Source of the DNA: Dipteris shenzhenensis
Taxonomy: Eukaryota > Polypodiophyta > Polypodiopsida > Gleicheniales
DNA: 64,000 nt
Direction: 5' to 3' (one strand)
Assembly (NCBI GenBank): GCA_047967505.1
Contig: CM106541.1
Position numbers and translations under genes: made by a program. Shown here in pieces: positions 1 to 11,900 of the stretch. How positions within the stretch are numbered: the stretch's first letter is position 1; every line of letters starts with the position of its first letter. The notes under the pieces are model-generated. The model saw nothing but the letters and a program-made list of their open reading frames with translations. It searched no databases and was not told the origin of the DNA.

Positions 1-3000
1 CACATGCCATTGAATCCCATGAGCCAGCAGATGCTTCACATGCACATGCTCTTCACGATGATTGGGCGTGGGCTGTCCATTGCTCATTTGATCCCTCCAA
101 AGCTGATGCACTTTTTACTTCTAATGATGCTCAGTCCTGGTACTTTGATAGTGGTGCTTCCAAGCATGTCACATCTTGCAGACAGTTGTTTCATTCTTTA
201 GCTGATGCACCTCGAGGGGGGACTGTTACATGTGCCAACAATGCTTCATATGCTGTAAAAGGAGTTGGAGATGTGCAGCTCACATCCATTTCCAGTCATC
301 CTGTCACTCTGACAAATGTTCTTTTTGTGCCTGGAATTGAAGTCAACTTGATCTCAATTTCAGCAATTGCTACTTCAGGTTTCAGAGTCATTTTTGATGG
401 CTACAGATGCTTAGTATATGATCTTCGTGATGACAATGCCATAGTTCTCACTGGCACTTTGCGAAAAGGACTTTATCACCTTGATCATGATGCAGCTGCA
501 CTTTATACTGAAGCATTGGCTATTTCAGATTCACAGCTTGCTGAAACTCATCTGTGGCATGAGAGAATGGGCCATCTCAATTATAGAGCTCTTGCAAAGC
601 TGCATTCACACCAGATGGCTAATGATGTACCTCAGACTCACACAGTTTCTAAACATGTGTGTGAGGGTTGTCTTTTGGGTAAGATGCATCGATTTCCTTT
701 CCAAAAGAATTGTCCAAAACTCTCACAAAGGAAATTGCAGCTAGTACATAGTGATGTCTATGGCCCAATGAGGACAAATGCCATTGGAGGATACAAGTAT
801 TTCATGACTCTCATTGATGATTTCACAAGATATTGCTGGGTGTATCCTTTAAAGGCCAAATCTGAAGTTTTCTTATGCTTTCAGAGATGGCCGAATATGG
901 TTGAGAATGAATCAGGCTGCAAGCTTGTCACCCTCAACACAGATAGGGGGGGTGAGTATATGTCAAAGGAGTTTGATGCATTTCTTTCCTCACGGGGCAT
1001 TATTCACTCATGCACTACTCCTTACACTCCTCAGCAGAATCCTGTTTCCAAAAGGAAAAATAGGTCCACAATGGAGATGGCCAGATGCATGCTCAAGGCC
1101 AAGTCTTTGCCCAATAAATTTTGGCTTTATGCAGTAATGTGTGCCAACTATGTGCTGAATAGATCACCTACACGGGCATTACAGACTATGACACCTTATG
1201 AAGCATGGAAAGGCAGGAAGCCTTCACTTTCACACATGAAAGTTTTTGGGTCTCTTGCGTATGTTCATGTACCATCTCAGTTGAGACATAAGCTTGATGA
1301 CAAGGCAATCAAATGCATATTCATTGGTTACAGCCAGGAGAGCAGAGGGTATCGGTTATATCAACCAAATACTGGGAAGATTATTGTCAGTAGAGATGTG
1401 ATCTTTGCTGAACATTCAGCTTCTCCTCTTGTGGACTGCAAAGCAAAGCCAGATATTGACATGTTTGATGCCTTTGAATCTTGGTTACCTCTACCATCAT
1501 CAGAAGAGGATTTTGAGCAGCAACATGCGCCTCCTGCAGGCCCTCCACAAAACAATAATCAGCCTCAACCTCATGCTGATTTGCAGGCTTCTCTTCCGGC
1601 ACAAGATGATCCCATTACTCATGATGCAGTCATTGAAGAAAGAGCTGTTAATAGACAGCAAAGGCAAGTTCCCAGATGGCTTCTTGATACATTGAGGGAC
1701 AGCAAACAAGATCAGCCTTTTGTCGCCCGGACAAGATCAGGGAATAGACAACATGGTCACTTTCTTGAGTTTGCACTCCTTGCTACAGTTTGCAATGAAG
1801 AGCCTTTGTGCCATAAAGATGCTTTTGACAGCAAAGAGTGGATGGATGCAATGAAAGCTGAGTTACAATCTATTGCCAAAAATGACACTTGGGAATTAGT
1901 AGATCTTCCACCTGGCAAGAATGCCATTGGAACGCGTTGGGTCTACAAATTAAAAAGAAAATCTGATGGCAGCATAGATCGATACAAAGCCCGTCTTGTT
2001 GCAAAAGGGTATGCCCAACAACAAGGCATTGACTTTGAGGAGACATTTGCTCCCACATCCAGGATTACTACCATTAGATGTGTCATTGCCATTGCAGCCC
2101 ATCATCATTGGCAAGTGCACCAACTTGACATCAAGACTGCCTTTCTTCATGGGGATCTGCAGGAAGAAGTCTATGTCACTCAACCTCCTGGTTTTGAGGT
2201 TGTTAATTCTGAAAATAAGGTATGCCGGCTTAGAAAAGCCCTTTATGGTTTGAAGCAGGCACCCAGGGCATGGTATGCCAAAATTCATGCACACTTACTA
2301 TCCCTTGGTTTTCAGAATAGTCCCACAGAACCCACTCTTTATTTCCGTGGGAGTGGATCTGATTTTTTAGTGCTGATTTTATATGTGGATGATATGCTTC
2401 TCACGGGTCCAGATACTCAGCAAATTGCAGCTTTCAAGGCTGACTAGCAGCAGATTTTTGACATGTCAGACATGGGACAGCTCCATTATTATTTGGGCAT
2501 TCAGTTTGCTCATGTTGAGGGGGGTATCATGATGTCTCAGTCCAAGTATATTGGACAGCTGCTTGATCGTTTTCAATTTGAGGATTGCAAGCCAATCTCT
2601 ACTCCAGTGGACCCTGGCTTCAAATTCTCAGCTCATGATGGGAGCCCACCATGTGATATCACTCTTTATCAGCAGGCTGTTGGATGCCTTATTTATTTAT
2701 GTCACACCAGACTTGACTTGCAGTGTGCAGTATCTCAGCTCAGCAGATTCATGCACATGCCCAGTTCACAGCATTGGCAGGCAGTGAAGAGAGTCTTCAG
2801 ATATCTCAGAGGCACTCAGGATTTAGCCCTCTTCTATGGTGATCAGGGTTCACTTACCATGCATGCTTACACGGATAGTGACTGGGCAGGATGTTCCGAC
2901 ACCAGAGTGTCACATACTGGCAATTGTTTTTTGCTTGGCAATTCATGTATTTCTTGGCTCAGCAAGAAGCAACCAACAGTTGCCACGTCTAGTTGTGAGG

Positions 3001-3743
3001 CTGAGTACAGGGCAGCCTTCACCGCTACAGTAGAGTGTGTTTGGCTTCGACAGTTACTTACAGATCTTGGTATTTGCCAGACATCCTCCACTATTGTCTA
3101 CACTGACAGCCAGAGTGCTTTGGCCATTGCGCGTAACCCAGTGTTTCATGCGCGTACCAAGCATATTGAAGTTCACTATCATTATGTTCGGGGGTGGTTG
3201 TCAGCAGGCGACATAGAGTTGTCCTATCTTCCCACAGAGGACAACATCGCAGATATGTTTACAAAGGCACTTCCTCGTCCCAAGTTCGAAGTCTTCCGAC
3301 AGGCTTTACACTTGGTTCCCTTTGTTACATGATCTGACATTCCTTGTACATTCATAGGTGGCTATATCCTTTTGGATGAACATGTGCCACCATGACCAGA
3401 AACTACCAGGTATTCTGAGACGTTTCCAGAATACTTCAGCCCATCCCATGGAGGGGGGTTTGTAGGCCATCCTTTGGTGGTTCTAGTGATGCCCTATAGG
3501 CCATGGTATGTGCCTTGTAGGCATAAGTGTAGGCACTTATTGTGTTAGTGCCTTCTATGCCACATAGGACACTTAGTCCTATGTGACACCTAGGACACTT
3601 AGTCCTAGGCCTAGATACAAGTACTTTGTACTTGTGTTTAGGAACCTTATCCATCTATCTAAGTTTATGTGACTATCATCTTTTCGACTCGTCCTGTACT
3701 GCACACACACACACTCTCTCTCTCTCTCTCAATCGTTACTTCA
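1..3743 (+). mobile_element. Copia I: 3' part of a Ty1/copia LTR retrotransposon, cut by the window edge
   Basis: The element enters from the left inside its pol gene and keeps protease, integrase, reverse transcriptase and RNase H in copia order. A purine-rich tract (GGAGGGGGG at about 3449-3458) lies just before a TGTAGGCC start, which I take as the 3' LTR (about 3461-3743, ending TTCA). The LTR boundaries are inferred because the 5' LTR is not in the window. The orientation is sense to the helicase gene. Confidence 0.85.
3..3332 (+). pseudogene. Copia I pol (protease-integrase-RT-RNase H), one nonsense codon
   Basis: The frame is already open at position 3, so the gene starts upstream. 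The protease site DSGASKH is encoded near 147. Integrase follows with an HHCC finger (HERMGH … CEGCLLGK) and the core aspartates HSDVYGP (about 749) and TDRGGEY (about 940). The third core residue, normally Glu in the NGVAERKNR box, is Lys here (codon 1050-1052), which should abolish strand transfer. RT carries YVDDML (about 2382) and RNase H carries TDSDWAG and [13 protein letters not shown] at 2445-2447 sits where Leu is expected (FKAD-L-QQIF), and the same frame then continues to the TGA after 3329. It is otherwise intact, so this is a fairly young copy. Confidence 0.93.
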
Positions 3744-4510
3744 TGTAGGCCATCTTCTGGTGGTTCTAGTGATGCCCTACAGGCCATGGTATGTCCTATG
3801 TGGCCTAAAAGGCACTAACACTACAAGTGCCTACATTTATGCCTACAAGGCACATACCATGGCCTATAGGGCATCACTAGAACCACCAGAAGATGGCCTA
3901 CAAACCCCCCTCCATGGGATGGGCTGAAGTACTATGAAAACGTCTCAGAATTGCCCATCCCATGGAGGGGGGTTTGTAGGCCATCTTCTGGTGGTTCTAG
4001 TGATGCCCTATAGGCCATGGTATGTGCCTTGTAGGCATAAATGTAGGCACTTGTAGTGTTAGTGCCTTTTAGGCCACATAGGACATACCATGGCCTGTAG
4101 GGCATCACTAGAACCACCAGAAGATGGCCTACAAACCTCCCTCCATGGGATGTCCTATGTGGCCTAAAAGGCACTAACACTACAAGTGCCTACATTTATG
4201 CCTACAAGGCACATACCATGGCCTATAGGGCATCACTAGAACCACTAGAAGATGGCCTACAAACCCCCCTCCATGGGATGGGCTGAAGTATTCTGAGACG
4301 TTTCCAGAGTACTTCAGCCCATCCCATGGAGGGGGGTTTGCAGGCCATCTTCTGGTGGTTCTAGTGATGCGCTATAGGCCATGGTATGTGCCTTGTAGGC
4401 ATAAATGTAGGCACTTGTAGTGTTAGTGCCTTTTAGGCCACATAGGACACTTAGTCCTAGGTCTAGGTACAAGTACCTTGTACTTAGATTTTTCATTATC
4501 TAAGATTTGA
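3440..4510. repeat. array of head-to-head and tail-to-tail LTR pieces
   Basis: A unit of about 130 bp (from CCCATCCCATGGAGGGGGG to GGCCACATAGGAC) occurs forward at about 3440-3566, 3744-3793 (partial), 3954-4085 and 4318-4450. It occurs reversed at about 3795-3927, 4084-4157 (partial) and 4152-4290. Each reverse/forward pair is separated by a short palindrome-like spacer (TTCTGAGACGTTTCCAGA type). The unit is the beginning of the Copia I LTR plus its polypurine tract, so the array is rearranged or nested LTR copies. On a transcript it would fold into long hairpins. Confidence 0.85.
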
Positions 4511-5105
4511 CTTGACGACTAACTTAGCGACTCTTTGCTACCTGCACTCTCTCTCTCTTTCATTCGATCCTACACAGATGCCTGCTTAGTGGCTCCACCC
4601 ATTCAGTTCCTTGTATCTGCTTTTTCAATCTCAGAGATCCCTCAGTCTTTCGAAGACTTTAATAAACTTTCTTTCTTTCTGGCTATAACAACCAGGCCAG
4701 AGGTTCGTTCTTTGCAGCCTAGCTAGCACCCTAGGGGCTTCATGGATTAGTAGAAGAGGTCAGGAGATGCTTTTGCTGTGGTAGAGTAGCCAAGAAACGT
4801 CCTTGTAGGATCTCCCTCTCCTCCTGGTTTCTATCATGTTGGGCTCAGTGACATTGCTTTTGGGACAACAAACGGTGTGCTGGACTCATCGAGCATGAGT
4901 CATTGAGTTTGAGACTTTTTACATGCACTGTGCGCATTGGTTTTTCTGTCTTGGGGTGTATTGGCATGGCTCTTCAGATGCATCATGATGCCCTTCTGCA
5001 CAAAGAGCGTCCTTCATTTTTGAGAGTACAAGCTACCCATACAGAAATATCACAGCTCTAGGCCTTTCCGAAGACTTTAATAAACTTTCTTTCTTTCTTT
5101 TTCTT
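4511..5105 (+). mobile_element. two truncated LINE 3' ends with AATAAA and (CTTT)n tails
   Basis: At 4641-4681 and again at 5061-5105 the sequence CGAAGACTTTAATAAA is followed by repeated CTTT. The same 3' end, on the other strand, terminates LINE IV (31661) and LINE VI (60751). Both are therefore 3' stubs of that LINE family. The sequence between them (4690-5060) shows no coding signal. Confidence 0.7.
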
Positions 5106-5835
5106 TCTTGTGCATGGTTTGGAAGATCATCAGAGCTTGACAACTTCGCATTCTGTGCTTGCTGCTTAGAGACCATAGAGGCAGATTGTTTTGTGCATTT
5201 GGACGTATTTGAATGGGTTGGATCACATCCTTTGGGGTGTCTGGGAGAAGTACTAGAAGGACTCCTTGACTTCTCATGACCAAGGACTTATGAGCCAAGA
5301 AATTCCTTTCTTCATTGGTGTGTGTGGCTTTGAATGTCAGTACACTCCTTTCGCTTGCGGCTTGCCTATTTGCTAGCTAGGGACCTTTCCACTATTTTCT
5401 GTGTTCTGCCTTCCCAAAGGTTGCTATAATCCCTTGGGTCCAAGCAAGGTTAGCTATTTCTTTAAATTTCTATCTTATATTGATAGCCTATTGGGTAAAA
5501 GTTTTGCAGTGAGGACTTGTTGAATGGATGCGGCCCTTACCTGCTTGTCTTTAATTTTGGTTTCCTAATCAATAGGATGGATCATATTTTCAGGGTAAAA
5601 ATGATGTTTCTCAAAATTATAAGAATAAAGGCATGAAATTCTATAAGAGTAGGATTTGCAACGCTAAAGTATTTATGTAAATGTTGAGAGAACAATATCT
5701 TGTTAAATTTGGTATCAATAATTCAAGAAATGCTCTTGTCTTGTCAATGAAATGTCAGAAGAGGGAATGGAAGTAAGAGCAATGGGTGGGTCTACATGTA
5801 ATTATTGTGCTTTTTGTGTTGTGAAAACTTTACAG
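5106..5835 (+). other. non-coding, probably helicase intron
   Basis: I see no exon, transposon protein or repeat here. The reading frames are short and match nothing recognised. The exon carrying helicase motifs I/Ia should lie upstream but was not found between 1 and 5835. Confidence 0.5.
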
Positions 5836-5901
5836 AGCGACAGAGATCTATGTGGAGTTTCACATGTAATCATTGATGAAGTACATGAGCGCTCAGTTTT
5901 G
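5836..5901 (+). CDS. helicase exon a (motif II, DEVH)
   Basis: Twenty-two codons read [20 protein letters not shown] then VL, with the Walker B/DEVH box in the middle. The acceptor is tacag at 5831-5835 and the donor is GTTTGT at 5902; both ends are phase 0. Two codons just before the acceptor (TTA CAG, Leu-Gln) also fit the family (LQSDRDL), so the true exon may begin further upstream. The 5' boundary is the least certain of all nine exons. Confidence 0.8.
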
Positions 5902-8900
5902 GTTTGTATTTGTTTTTACTTCCAATCCTCAGATTAAACATTTTAAAACTACATTGATATATATATATGTGTGTGTGTGTGTGTGTAATTGTGTTGATCA
6001 GGAGAGAGAGTGAGATTCCGTACTAGCCCTCGTGCTCCCACGCCACAGCTGATTGTTTCTCCCTCAGTTTGATACCCTCGAGGTTCCTTTTGATGTCCAT
6101 TTTGTGTCCGTGCGCTTTGTCAGAAAATCTGATTTTTTTTTTCGTACTGTCAAAATTCCGTACGATTTTGTCCGTACAGTCAGAAAAATCCGTACAGCCC
6201 GTATAGTCAGGAAAGTCTGTACAGTTTGCCTGCCAGAAATTGTTTTTCTGTATTGCCAAAAATCCGTACGATTTTGTCCGTATAGTCAGAAAATTCACTA
6301 CAGTTTTGTCCGTATAGTCAGGGAAGTCCGTACAGTTTGCCTGTCAGGAAAAAAAAGCTTTTTTTTTCGTACTGTCAAAGATCCGTACGATTTTGTCCAT
6401 ACAGCCAGGAAAAAACCATACAGTTTTGTACCTGATGTGCTTTCCTCCTTGTAAAGCGTTGCTGCTTCCAAGTTTTTTCCTTGACTTGAATGGCGGATTA
6501 TTCCTATGAGAAAACCTTTCACAAAGACAAGTCGGTTTCCAACAAGAAACAAAAACAGGTGATGGATTTAGATGATTCCCTTCATGACTCTGCTGAGGCT
6601 TAGCTTGTTTATGAGGTTATGCATGAAGGGTTTGAAGACACCCGTAAAGGTTGGAAATATCCACTTCCCACCACTGGCATTATGGTGGAAGTGGATGATG
6701 TATTTGATCCAGTTAAGGAGTATGCAAAGCATGCGATTATAATTTTCTTTCCAGGATGGATGCTTGCTGCAGCAGATGTTGGGAATTGGTTGACTCGAAC
6801 CCTTGGTGGTTCTTATGTCAAAAAAGTTCATTATGCAGCGAGGGGCTTTTTTGAGATCATCATGGCTGATGAGGAGCACCGTCAGGTTTTGCTGGAGCAC
6901 TCTCCTCTTTTCTATGGCCAGCAGATTGGTCCATGTTCAGCCCTGGTCTGCCACCCGGGATTATTAGGCATTGATTCGGCATCGTTGCCCTGTTTGGGTA
7001 GAAGTTGTGGATTTTCCTCAATGCTTGTCTTCTCTTCTACCTAAAATTGCAGCTTCCCTCGGTAAGGTGGTATGTCCACTGCGACCCAATGGAAATTCGA
7101 ATCGCTTCTGCATTTTGTGGGATACAGATCATCCCACTCTAGCTTCATACTCGGTTACTGTGAATAATGTTTCCATGGGGAGTCCCTTTTACAAGCTCAA
7201 GTGGGGGCTGTTTGCAGGTGCTTGCTTTGAATGCAAGCAATTTGGGCACATGGCTTCACAATGCCCTTCCCGAGCTCCACGGATGCCAGTGCAAGCTGAA
7301 ATGGTTCAGCCCTTTGAATAAGAATGCAAATGCCTCTTTTGTGGTAAAAAACAAAGGGGTCAAACAGTTTTTCTCTGTTCAAGACAAAGGCAAAGCCTCG
7401 GCTGTCTCACATGGTAATGCTTCTTTTCCTGTGCCTTTGTTCTCTCCACCTCAGGGGAAGGGGGAAAAATTTTTGACTGATGGATGGCAAACTCCTCGCA
7501 AAGTGATCTCCCCCAGGCGACCTTTGCCTTCTCGGACTTGGAGTGGTGCATCCTCTCATGGGAAAACACTTGCTGAAAACTCTGGTGTTGGCTTGACATG
7601 GGCTGCTGTGACTGCAAATCGGACCTTGTTTCCTGAAGAAGAAGTTGCTGCACTTTTGTCCTCTCCTCAGGCTGATGCTTCATCCCAAGGCAGAGGCCCG
7701 GACATTGAGGTGGAAATGCAGACGTAGACAACCCGTTAGTTGCTGTACATACCTGTCCCATAACTGTAAATATGCTTGATAATCTGAAGTGTGTTACTCT
7801 CAATGTACAGGGAATGTGTGATGGTCGCAAATGGAAACTGGTCTAGATGTATATGAGGCAATTGCAGCCTGATATAATTGCTTTGCAAGAGCATAATCAG
7901 CATATGTATGCTGGTCAAAAAGGCCATTTTGCTGGTTATGATATCTTCTATGCTAGAGAGCACTCCTTTTCTGGTGTGGCTTTTTTGGTAAAGCACAACC
8001 TTCAACCTGTTGTGGCTCTCAATGATCGCCATGGTAGATGGATTATTGTTCAATGCCTTGTTCAAGGGGAAATTTTTGAATTTGCATCGGTTTATGCTCC
8101 CCAGTCTTCTTGTGATAGAGCTTTGATCTGGGCTGCCATGCATACTTATCCATGGCGACAACATGTCTTCATTTGTGGTGACTTTAATAATGCCCCTCAA
8201 TCGGGTGACAACACCTCAGGCCACACTCATATATTGGCTTCTGAAACATAGGCATGGTTTGATTTTTTGCTTCAGTTGCGCCTGGTTAATCTCTGGAAGG
8301 AATTACAGCCCATGCTTCCAGGTTATACCTTTCAGCATAAAGCCTTTGACACAGTTCAATGGGATTTCATCTTGCAAACTATGCGTTGGGGTTTGGACAA
8401 AAAATGCAGCAGGTTATTTACTAGCTTTATAGAGATAGCAATGCGGCTTGCATTATTTCTGGGGATATCTCTGATGAGTGGACTGTTCATTGTTTGGTCC
8501 GCCAAGGATGCCCTCTCAGTGCTTTACTGTATGCCATTGCTACTCATCCTATGCTGCAATATATTGATCATCTTGTGGCTACAGTATCACTTCATGGCTT
8601 GGAATTGGTGCTAATCGCAGCATGGTTGCTCAAGCTTATGCTGATGATTCTTTCTTTACCCCGAAGAATACGCCCCATGATCTTGGTGCCTTGATGCAGG
8701 CCCTTTCTATTTATGGTTTGGCAGCTGGTCTTCATGTTAATTTTCAGAAGTCTAAGCTGCTCCCTTTGCATTCCAAAGACTGGCATAGTCTATTATGGTC
8801 CGGGGATATCATTCCACCCACTCAGTTTGTTCGTCATCTTGGTTACCCTTTGGGGTGGGAACTCACTCGCTGACAACAAACTGATTGGGTTTTGGCTAAG

Positions 8901-11900
8901 CTTCAGAAAAAGCTTGAGTATTGGAAACTGGCAACCTAGCCTTTGCACGTTCGTCTTCGAATAGTGCAGTCCATCCTTGTGGCATATATTCAATTTTACT
9001 TGCCATTGATCATGTTCACTAAGGCAGATCTTACATCTTTCATGTCTGTCTTTGTGGAACTCTTTTGGCGATCCAAACATGGCAGAAAAAGTCTCAGGCT
9101 GCTTTCGATGCATCACATTTGTTCTCCCAAGATGCATGGTAGATTGAACATCACGGATATTCATGTGCATATTCTTGCCCACAGGGGGAAAATGTTGCTG
9201 CAATTTCTGCAAGGTGATCAGGCTTGGGCTTTTATGATTAGGACTTTGGTCACTCATATCAGTATCTTTGTGTTTGGTCATTGGCAACTCGATCACTGGG
9301 ATTTCTCTTTTGGCTGCACTGATGGCACTTTGCCTGGATGCCCTTTTGTCTCCCGCTTGCTTCTTGACTAGAAGCATGTTCTTTCTCATCTGGAATGGAA
9401 TGGACGGCAATCTTTGCTTGGGAATTCTTTGAGAGCTGAAAGCATTCACTGGTCGAAAGTCTTTCAGCCTCCCTTGGCTTTACAGGAACCTTGACGTTCC
9501 TACTTTGTCTCGTTTAAAGGCATCACCTGGGTTGCTGATGTTATAAGATGATGATGGTATTGTGCTCCCCTTTTCTCTAGCAGCCACTACATATGGATTG
9601 GGCTCTCATTATTGTCCTTTGTGGCAACAAATTACTTCTATGCTTTCGCCCTTTGTTCCGATTCCTCCTTTGGAACTCCAGGACCGACTGGAAGATTGGA
9701 CTTTGACTCCTCCAGGGTCCTCTTCTCGTCCTTTGAGGCTATCTTAAATTATTGTACCTGCATTGTATAAAATCCTTTTGCCTCAACCTCGGGTTTCAGA
9801 GAGAGGTGATTCTGTTTGGCGAATGCATCGCCCAGCCAAGTGGTGGAGGAAAAGATTATAGCAACTTTGGGCCTATAAAGTACCGCTTCGACAACAGGTT
9901 TTCTTTTGGCGAGTTCTTTTGGGAGTGTTTCCATCTGGACAGCTATTAGCTCATCGACACATTGCTCCTGCACTTTGCCATAGATGTTCTGCTTCTTCGG
10001 AGAGTGTGCCTCACTTGTTTTGGCATTGTCCGTGCTCTCGTGAGTTTTTTGATATGCTTCGACAGCACCTACGAGCGAGATTCCCATCTGTCCCGTTTGG
10101 GAAGTTCTTCTGGCTATTTGGGTTTTATCCATCCAAACTGGAGTTTCATCTTTTCTTCGTTTGGGTTCGCTACTGGGCACTATGGACTTTATGGACATAT
10201 AGGAATTGTAAAGTCTTTGGTGATCCTACTTTCTCTCTATTTGGGTTTTTTAGGCGTTCTCTGCAGCAATCTTTCTTTGATTGCTTGCAGACCCACTACA
10301 TAGATCATGAGGTCTTTTTGGCATATACTGAAATTTTCAGTTGATGTAATTTTAGCACCTTTTTTTTTTTGGGGAGGTTGCTACTCATATAATATAATCA
10401 ATCAAAGATTTCACCCAAAAAAAAAAAAAGAAGAAAAGTGTGTGTATACACGATTATTCGGACTGGGTCACATGAACTTTGTAATATTGGATAGGGTTAG
10501 TTGCTACTTTTGTTGGTACAGTTTGCCTGTACAGTTTGCCTTATTAATCTAGACGGTTACTAGAGTGTGTTTGTCAGCATAGCACATGGTAGCCCATGTT
10601 GCTATATCTATCTTGTGCTCCTTTGCCGTTACATAAAACATTTGTATCTACATGCTAGTCAGATGTCACCAAAATATTTGTCTTTACATGCTAGTCAGAT
10701 GTTTAATCTGGTGCTTTCTCACAATGTGGAGGCAACATTCACGGCCACTTGAGTGGAAAACCCTCTATTTGTCATCTATATAGGTTATTGGGTTTGTTAA
10801 AATGGTCGTCTCACAAAGTTGTGAATTTAAGAACATGCTGGTATGGCAGGGAGATTTTGCTCTTATAATTTTGAAGGATTTGATTGAGAGAAGACGAAGT
10901 GGTGGACTGTTTCCATTGAAAATAGTGTTAATGTAAGGCGTTCGGTATGCTTTGCAAATTGAATTATTGCCATTACATCATTTGCCTGTGGCTCTACAAG
11001 CAAGTTTTGATATTGCCCGTAAAATGGACAGGTCAGCTACAATTGATGCAAGGATATTTTCACAATACTTTGATAACTGTCCAGTTGTGACTGTTGAGGG
11101 TCGCACCTTTCCTGTGGACACCCTGTATCTAGAGGATGTTTATGAGATGCTAGATTACAGACTTACATCAGAGTCTCCAGTGGCAGTAAGAAGTAATCAT
11201 ATTCCACCCAAGAAGAATGTAAGGGTTTTGAGTTCGTTTGTCGTACATGGAAGGTTTTGTCTCCAACAATGCATGCTGGTGTAGTTTCGTAATAGAATAC
11301 ATTTTATAAACCTCTCCTTGAGATGGGGATACTTAACATTCAGTGTAGTCTTTTCATCATCTTCTATTGCAGAGAGCTGCTCAAAGTCTCACCAGCAGTA
11401 ATAGAGGAAGGCAGAATCTCATTCAGTCTGGGTGGGGGGATGAGTATGCACTTGAGGAAGACCCTTATAATCCCATGTATGATGAACAGCTTTACAATGG
11501 TTATAGTGAAAAAACAAAGAAAAACCTGGTTTGTATAGTTCATATTCCACCTGCACACATCTGTATTTTATTCCTTGCTGTGCTATTTCTGCTTGTCAAT
11601 CTGCTTATTGGATCTGTTGGTGGGATTATTTTGTTGGTTGCTTTCAGGCTATCCTCAATGAAGATGCCATTGATTTTGACCTGCTAGAAGATCTGATTGT
11701 GTACATTGATCAAACTGGTGGCAGTGGGGCAGTTCTGGTGTTTCTGCCTGTATGCTTTATTCTTCCTCTTTTACTTATCTGTTTTGAATTCAGTGAAGCT
11801 AAGTTTTGACCAATGCAACATATCTGCTTGTAAGCAGAATTCTGTGGTATGATTCCTCAAAGCTTATTATGCTTACACTAGCTTACAGTTTGAGACGTTC

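Larger units (their letters stand above)
6000..10432 (+). mobile_element. LINE I: L1-type non-LTR retrotransposon in helicase intron 1
   Basis: The element has a CCGTAC-rich leader (6095-6440), an ORF1 with a CCHC knuckle, an ORF2 with endonuclease, RT and a C-terminal zinc domain, and an A-run at about 10420-10432 as its 3' tail. It lies in the same direction as the helicase gene and accounts for about 4.4 kb of the 4.9-kb intron. The 5' boundary is approximate, and I could not identify a clear target duplication. Confidence 0.85.

Noticed and set aside
3436-4496. Three minus-strand reading frames sharing an AYKAHTMAY-type peptide
   Set aside because: They follow the repeated LTR pieces exactly; shared translation is a by-product of repeated DNA, not a protein family.
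5752-5937. A 61-codon frame containing the helicase DEVH motif as a small gene
   Set aside because: Only the part 5836-5901 matches the family; the rest reads into the flanking introns.
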